Both the position numbers and the translations under genes were made by a program. This document shows positions 57,222-64,000 of a stretch of 64,000 nucleotides of DNA, one piece after another. The DNA comes from Misgurnus anguillicaudatus (taxonomy: Eukaryota; Chordata; Actinopteri; Cypriniformes; Cobitidae): positions 4,032,501 to 4,096,500 of the forward strand of contig NC_073352.2 of NCBI RefSeq assembly GCF_027580225.2, in the 5' to 3' direction. Every line of letters begins with the position of its first letter. Position 1 is the first letter of the stretch. The notes below the pieces were generated by a model. The model was not told where the DNA came from. It worked only from the letters and a program-made list of their open reading frames with translations, and ran no database searches.

Positions 57222-58156
57222 CTTTCATGTGAAATACATTTTTTTGCAATCATCTGCAATCATCAGATGCCCCCCCCCCCATTCAGAGGTCTCCTGGATT
57301 TTGTAATCCATTTGTTGACAGGTATGTGTAATATTTGGACATCTAACATTCACCCTAAAGGTTAACTATTAAACGTTATGACTAGTACTGGTAAAGAGAG
57401 AGATGGAACGGCTTTGGAATATGTGTCTTAATACACAACATTAAACAGGACATAAAACAAAATCAATGATGGAGCATGTCATTTCTGCATCATTAGTCGC
57501 ATCAACAAAAAAACTAAAATTGATTTGTCCAAGCAGCCCAACCAACCTAATCTCAAGGGAATTTGTATTTTACTAGTTGGATAATTAATATGAATTTGTA
57601 GGAAGTGAATCGTACAAAAACGTATCATGATAAAATACAGTATGAAACCTCACCCGTGACCACGCCTGACCCCAATGTCACAGGCAAGTAAATCGTCGAA
57701 TGTGGTCTTACGTAATACAAATTACACATTGCAATGAGATTTTCTTCACCAATGTTGTTAGTTTTGAGCAAACCACCTGTTTGGCCAAACATGGCAGACA
57801 GATAGAATGTTTGATGCACTCCATCTTTAACATCACTCATTAACTCAAAGTTATTTTAAGTTCATTAACTTTAGGTAGACAGGGCCATTTCCCCAGCAGT
57901 CAAAAACAATTCACACACCCACATCTCATCTGTCTGCAATGCCTTTTTTATAGCTCACATTAACTCATAAAACAACATGGCGGCTCGCTATCTTTATTAA
58001 TGCACTGAACTGACAAATAAGACCTGGAAATAGTTTCTGCACATGTTGAATGTTTTTCTGCCTAGATTTTTCCCATAAACTTTATTCCTGAGTTAATGCT
58101 CCAGAGACAGCCGGAATCAAACATCTGCTTGTTTTCAGCGTCTATAAAGGCACATT
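57222..58156. other. Unassigned sequence
   Basis: No further element ends or exons. A C-run lies near 57271-57280. Confidence 0.35.
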
Positions 58157-58160
58157 TTAA

Positions 58161-58330
58161 AGTGGACATTTCACAAGACTTTTTTAAGATGTAAAATAAT
58201 GTAGGTGTGAGCAAAAATGTGCAGTTTTGGGCTGTTTCCTTTTAAATGCAAATGAGCTGATGAAATGCAAACACTGATCACCATAATGATGGTTTGTTGA
58301 AATTGAAACTCAATTGTGCTGTCAATTATG

Positions 58331-58377
<47 letters not shown>

Positions 58378-58609
58378 GTAAATGGCAGTGTCATGGTTGG
58401 ATAGTGCAGATTAAGGGGTGGTATTATCCCCTTTTGACATCACAAGAGGAGACAAAAATCCTATTGTTTCACATGCTTGTAGAGAATGGTTTACCAAAAC
58501 TAAGTTACTGGTTTGTTCTTTGTCACATTTTCTAGGTTTATAGAAGCACTGCAGACCCAATTATAGCACTTAAACACGAAAAAAGTCAGATTTTCATGAT
58601 ATGTCCTCT
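58161..58609. mobile_element. TTAA MITE, AG(T/A)GGACAT ends
   Basis: TTAA at 58157-58160 and 58610-58613. Ends agtggacatttcacaagact and inverse agaggacatatcatgaaaat. Contains the CT microsatellite and the caaatgagctgatg phrase typical of the family. Noncoding. Confidence 0.8.
58335..58374. repeat. (CT)n microsatellite
   Basis: Twenty CT units inside the TTAA MITE at 58161-58609. It creates the serine/leucine-rich frame seen across it. Confidence 0.95.
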
Positions 58610-58808
58610 TTAAGAAAGCGCCTAGAATAAGTGAGACGGTCAAATTGCCCAAAATCATAAAAACGCATGGTATAAAGATAGATTTTTATCATGATAATGT
58701 GTAAAGACTATGTATTTATTTTTCTGAAATAATAATTTTTTTGGCAAAAACCTGAAAGATTCAGCAATTGGTTTCTGAATCATACATTCAAAAGCAACAC
58801 TGTTATCT

Positions 58809-59121
58809 GGCATTCACACCAGACTTGCGAATTGAGTGTTGCCGTGGGAAACGCGCAAGTTGAAAAATCTGATCTTTGGCGGAAAAACGCGCCACATTAA
58901 CCAATAAGGAGCTTGCTCTAGTTGTCACGTGATTACAGGGAGTAAGCGGAGTCGCAGAAGCCCCTCCCATGATGCGAATTTCCGCGTGAATGTCTCGAAT
59001 GACTAGAATATCACGTGCGGCTTTCACGTGCGAATAAAGCGAGTAAACTCGAAATATTCAAGTGACCAACTACGCATGAATAGGGCGTTTTTGCCACTCT
59101 AACGTGTCTGGTGTGAACGCC
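58809..59121. mobile_element. Harbinger-like MITE (ggcattcacaccagac ends)
   Basis: Ends ggcattcacaccagacttgc and inverse ggcgttcacaccagacacgt. The left part matches the Harbinger remnant at 35490-37561 (ttgaaaaa, ctttggcggaa, ttaaccaataaggagc), so it is probably a deletion derivative. TSD unclear. Confidence 0.65.
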
Positions 59122-59361
59122 ACATTACATTTGCTCAGAGTAAATAATGTCTTATCTGACTGTAACATGAGCATAATCACATTGACATGGTTGTAGTATT
59201 GTGTTTATGTGAGCTAAAGTTTATTTGCAGTATTGCATTAATCACATTCTAATAGCATTACGAAGGTGCATGCAAATCTATCACCGCACATCAAATTGTG
59301 CCAACAATCGGAAACAACCTATAGTAACAACCTAATTTAATTCCAGTGGACACGCAACAAC

Positions 59362-60084
59362 TAGGGGTGGCACGGTACATGAAAAAACATCCGAACCCTT
59401 CGATTCGCTTGTCTCCCAGTGCGAGTCTCTGTTTGAGGAGGTGTTTATACTCGATGCACAGACTGGGTGCCGGCGTGATTAGATTTCATGCTCGGCTAGA
59501 TTTGCCTGGAACTCTTGCTTCTTGGGTTCCGGAGCGGCGCGCAAAATTTGACGTGCAAGTGCACTCAACGCGCACTACCGCCCACTCTGCGTTGACGTCA
59601 TTTTTGCCGCACGTACCCTTGTGATTTTAAGGGCAAGGCGCTACACTGAAGATGGCAGTTTGATAAATACAAGTTAATTCTTCAGTTTTATCTTTTTGTG
59701 TTTCAAGTTCAATCTTTGTGTGCAAAAAAGGCACATACGTTTCTGTTAAGATAGCAATACACATTCTCCTTTTTTTTGCCAAGTAAATAAAAAGCATGTC
59801 ATCAATGTCTTCTCTCTTGCTGTATCAAAATCTCACCTATTTCCTAGCAGATGATCCCAATAATGTGCTTAAAGTCAGGTCAAAATCAGTTGTGCATGAT
59901 TACATATTATAACAATTTTGTTAATACTGTATCCTAAATTGTGGATAATTACGCTATAAATCATATGCTGAAGTACATTTCTGGAGTGTTAACGATTAAA
60001 AGAAAAAACAACAACAAGAACCGTACAGAACTGAAAACCGTGATACGAACCGAACCGTGGACTTTGTGAACCGTGCCACCCCTA
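59362..60084. mobile_element. hAT MITE (TAGGGGTGGCACGGT ends)
   Basis: Ends taggggtggcacggtacatg and inverse taggggtggcacggttcaca. TSD gcaacaa(c/g) matches 7 of 8 (59354-59361 and 60085-60092). Subterminal cgaacc / ggttc repeats are present. The 92-residue frame has no domain. Confidence 0.85.
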
Positions 60085-62249
60085 GCAACAAGTTTTCAGT
60101 ATTGAATAAAACATATTTTTAATCAGTATTTCTCCTGATGCGGCCTGCCATTTTGGATAAAATTCCTCTCTGAACAGAATGCAGTCAATTTTGGGATTCT
60201 TATTCATAAAGATGTAAAAATGAGGTAGCATAAATGTCAGCACAAAGCTGCTTGAATATTAGTCACAATCCTATGGTATTGAAAAATGCTATCTAGTTAG
60301 TTTGACTATATAGAGCTGTTGACATTGCTAGGGCAAATAAATCTGGCTGTGGTCGTAATATAAACCAGATAATGTGCGAGTCAGATTAACTTAATAGAAC
60401 GTGGAATTAGTAATGCTGTTATTTACAAAATTTTGAATAAACACATCACGTCTTTGTGATATGAATTTCTACAGTGTCAATAATATAAGAAAGGTCCTCT
60501 ACACATGAAGAAATTACCCAAATCTGGACCTTAATTGAAAAATAATAGGTGGTGCTAAAGGTGTTGACATGAATTGAAAATGACTGAATCTTGTTCTTTC
60601 TCTCAGAATAGCCTCTGTTTGGATCTTGTAGCCTGTTTGAAATGTCTCAGGTCCAGTAAGGTTGTGTCAGTGAGGTGGAGAAACAAACCCATGACAGGTC
60701 CCAGCATGCTGACAGCCACATCTGCCAGCTGGACCAAGATTTCTGGCCATGAGTCCACTAACAGGTGAAAGTGTCCATACAAACACTGAGTGATGAGAGA
60801 CAGTTTACAGAAAAACTTCAGCTCAAAGTAGGGTTGGACTATATATATATATACAAAGCAACCAGGCAGGGACCAAAAATATTGCTAAGAAAAGTGAATG
60901 TATATGATAATCTGAACCTCACTGATAACACATTCATATCAAACCATCTACAATAATCCAGTTTAAACGTATGGCACGTGTGACTGAGTTTTGTCTCTTA
61001 ATCTAGGAAGTTGTCTACAATGCACTGTATGAATTACATCTTGTTGATTATAATGGGTGCGTTCCAGTTGCATCACTATTTTGGGTGTAATACGCCTACA
61101 TTATCAGTGAGTGACAAAGTTTCTACTGGATGCATTCCAAATAAATGTAGAGAATATTTCCAGAAAGAATGTGAAACATGTGTGTTCTGATTTATATAAT
61201 TTATTAGTTTAAAACATAATATTGAAATATTATTTAAATTGCTTTTTACAAATATGAAGCATTATTATATCACATATCACATCATAGCAAGTTATGGCAT
61301 TTCTTCAGTACTGTGAGCCCTATACAGCTATATTGATATTACTCATACACTGGGATCAATCCGTGTATGGATTAACCGGTTATTGCCATGAATATATTGA
61401 ATATTACTATCCTGGAGCCCTTGGGAGAGGAGTCACTCAAAAATGTCATAAGCTGTAAAATGTTGGAAAGTGGTAAAAAGCTGTTCTTCTGGTTAAATTG
61501 CACTTGTTTAACATCATCCAAGTTAACACCTCACTTGCTGTTAAATGGAAACTCCAACCAAATATCAAAATTGCCTCATGATTTCCTCACCCCCAACCCA
61601 TCCGAGATACATTTGAAGAGTTTGGTTCCAAAACGCGATAAATTGCATTTAAACAAATGAGTTACCACCAAAATTAGTATTGTATCAGGTCAGTATCAAA
61701 AAGTAAATTCTCAATTTTACGCAAAATCCAGTATACACCGTGTTATTCTGTCATCTTTTCTTCCTTTTTCCCCAAAAAGTGATAAACACCATTCCTCCTT
61801 CTCTGCAGAATGCAATAAATCCTCTCCACAAATTACAGCGCCCCATTCCACGCAATGTAAACACACAGAATCCTTGTTTTCCTTATCTTGTACTTTGTGA
61901 TCAACAAACAAACAAAAACAAAATAAAACTTTTGATGGCTTTGATAAACCTGTGGTGGTTTTCTGTGGTGGGGAAGAAACATAAGCCACTCTGCCACTCA
62001 GGCGACAGAAACAATTTTACAGGACAGCATGAAGTTTTTGTCATTCATTGACCACAGAGGATTTTATGAAAAACTTTCAGTTATTTTACTCAAGTCAATG
62101 AAAATGGAGCAGGACTAAAACTTTTCAAAAAAGTTAAGGGACGACGTCCCAAGGATGACAGCAGCAATGACAGTGTTCTTAATATGACAAAGTAAGTGTT
62201 TTGGTTAATGCCATTAATGTTTATTTTTAATCAGTATATACTAGGGATG
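60085..62249. other. Mostly unique sequence with one exon-like segment
   Basis: At 60606-60762 a stretch is open in one frame on each strand and is bordered by a good acceptor-like tttctctcag and a gtgaaag donor-like site. No recognised protein. A short (TA)n lies at 60839-60852. Nothing else stands out. Confidence 0.3.
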
Positions 62250-62320
62250 GGCATTTTCCAGTAATTTACTATTCGAATATTTAAGCTCATAAAGAACGAA
62301 TATTCGAATATTTGTTTATT
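62250..62320 (+). mobile_element. Left end of a hAT element (TAGGGATGGGCATTTTCC)
   Basis: tagggatgggcattttccag is followed by inverted attcgaatatt blocks, as at hAT ends of this class. No matching right end is found before the window closes, so the element either continues beyond 64000 or is truncated. Confidence 0.6.
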
Positions 62321-62481
62321 TAAATTATGTTAATTAAGACATGCGTCTTTTGTATTTTTCATTTTGTCATAATTTCACAGAAGGCTTATAATTAGGAAAT
62401 ATCCACAACAAGCTAAACTTATATTCTGTATGTATGTATATATATATATGTATTTTTAAGTTAAAAACATTGTAAAAAATA

Positions 62482-62723
62482 TATAGACCAGTTCAAGAGA
62501 TGTAAACAACACTGGTCCAGAAGCACTTCCTGTTTCCGTTTTTTAACACTAGATAAACGTTGGGATAAAATAAACCAACAGAACATATAAACCTGAATTA
62601 ACTGAAGTTAAACAAACATCTTAAAGATAATAATATATGTAAAATAAAAAAATAACTGTCACAAACTGTAACAGGAAGTGTTTTTGGACCAGCGTTGTTT
62701 ACATCATTTGAACTGGTCTATAT
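62482..62723. mobile_element. MITE, TATAGACCAG ends
   Basis: Left tatagaccagttcaagagat and inverse of right tatagaccagttcaaatgat. Arms continue through gtaaacaac(a/g) and ggtcca to aggaagtg. Related to 41569-41875 by the TATAGACC start. Target is TA or TATA. Noncoding. Confidence 0.75.
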
Positions 62724-64000
62724 ATTTTTTTAATTCTTCTTAAAAAATATCCTACAGAAAAAAGGCGTTAAAACGCGGAGCGCAGTCTGAGTCAAATCCT
62801 TAGTTTCAAGTCGGTCGTTAGTATGAATTCATTACTGTTTGATCTTACATACATTATATTATACCAAATATTATACACTAACCCCAAATCTAGGCGAAGT
62901 TTGAGGACTTGTTAAGTTTAAAGTTTGAGGACTTGACAGGCTATCATCATTTAAACAGACTCTAAGCACGGAGCAAACGAAAAAACACATCTACATGACC
63001 GACTACTCAGTCGCCATATAAATATCTTCTCAGTTTAGTTTGACATGTATTTGTGAATAAAGAAAACCCTATTTATCCTACCTGCTTTCGGTGAAAGCCC
63101 GTTCTTCTGACTAGATACAATAATGCCGGTGCTGCGGAGAAAAATCTTCCTCGTGATGATGGTTATCCGATAAAAACACAGACGGATTTTTTCATCTAGA
63201 AGTTTTTTCAAACCCTTGGGAGTCAGGTGACCTTATCTTAACTAAGAACTACCTTATATTACGTTACATTACATTTATGTTATATTATTACTCCGCTCAC
63301 TATTACAGATTAATCTTAGCCGTTGTACTTGTTTTGCCTCATGACTTTTCTTTGGTTTTCTCTTGTTTTATTAAGGAAAAACTACTTTGGAACAATTAAA
63401 CAATTGTAAAAAAGTTCTACATAAATAAAACTGAATTCAGCATACATACTGTCACAGTATGCCACTTTGTTTGGATGCAGGGATACTGTGATATAAGGTC
63501 ATACAGACAACACCAAATTTTTTCAAAATGTTAATTCAAATCATTTATTTTAATCATCAAATCTTTTAATTTGTACATGCATTTCTTTTCTATAGTCAAT
63601 GAAACATTGAAAAAAACTGACTTGTAGTTTTCTGCCTGCTATCCTTAAGCCATGAATCCAGCTGTGTGAGTGATGTTTTCTCAAGATTGTGGTTCATGGA
63701 AATTTTTGACAGGCCTTTGTTTCTAAAGAATCTCGACAATTCAACAAAGTGTTTGTCATTCTGTGTGTGCTGTGCTGAAAGAGTTAAACTCATATTGGCT
63801 TTATCTTTCAGAACAGACAACCAAACCACATTCGGTTTTCTAATGTTTCACATTAAAATATATTACAATAATTGAAAATCAGGTAGTTACAGTTCTGTTC
63901 GCATTTTACAGAGCTTTACTTTGATTTCATGTTAACAGCTAGTTTCATTGGACACACGCGCGTTGTTGCAGTTAAGCGCCTAAACCGACGAGAAATTCTG
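62724..64000. other. Unassigned sequence, perhaps hAT interior
   Basis: Contains a small direct repeat (gaagtttgaggacttg / aaagtttgaggacttgac near 62897-62938). The 77- and 69-residue frames near 63596-63875 overlap on opposite strands and have no domain. Confidence 0.3.

Noticed and set aside
58314..58535. 73-residue frame with a serine/leucine run
   Set aside because: The run is the CT microsatellite and the rest is MITE sequence.

Overview
Organism and overall character. This is a vertebrate window, almost certainly a teleost and most likely a cypriniform (carp/minnow-like) fish. I infer that from recognised repeat families: an L2-type LINE tail, an IR/DR-type Tc1 element, a DIRS retrotransposon, many hAT MITEs with TAGGG-type ends, TTAA-flanked MITEs beginning AGG, and PIF/Harbinger-type repeats. 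No intact host protein-coding gene could be supported. There is also no rRNA, tRNA, CRISPR array or bacterial feature. The window reads as intergenic or deep-intronic DNA in which mobile elements of all sizes have piled up, often inside one another.

Layout. 385-930: L2 LINE 3' end on the minus strand. 1455-4734: a four-layer nest (MITE > hAT > TTAA foldback > TTAA MITE) with a PIF-type MITE beside it. 4746-5938: a repeat split by a 735-bp inverted-repeat element flanked by a 20-bp direct repeat. 8100-10240: nested MITEs. 11740-13337: two TIR elements. 15938-19414: a dead Tc1 element whose transposase is broken by a hAT and by a TTAA element. 19768-21843: a TTAA element with an internal duplication, one copy carrying a hAT. 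22901-24057: MITEs including a 95-bp-arm palindrome. 25301-28247 and 41534-45855: two copies of one roughly 0.6-kb TTAA family in opposite orientation, each stuffed with different later insertions. 31190-37561: several hATs, a Tc1 fragment and a Harbinger remnant carrying a MADF-like exon. 39428-40517: two MITEs. 47197-54290: a candidate hAT interrupted by a 5.1-kb DIRS element. 54293-60084: more hAT, TTAA and Harbinger-like MITEs plus a hAT-type transposase fossil. 62250 to the end: the left end of another hAT.

Most interesting system. The DIRS element at 47822-52945 keeps inverted terminal repeats and an internal complementary region that is the reverse complement of right end + GTT + left end. 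That is the structure expected for replication through a circle. Its tyrosine recombinase keeps R, HxxR and Y positions but is frameshifted. Its RT core is missing, and segments of its RNase H and recombinase regions are tandemly amplified.

Sequence not assigned to repeats (for example 6170-8100, 10240-11735, 13340-14970, 28252-31180, 37565-38600, 45860-47190, 60085-62249) looks unique. Parts of it could be conserved non-coding DNA, but that cannot be judged from one sequence.
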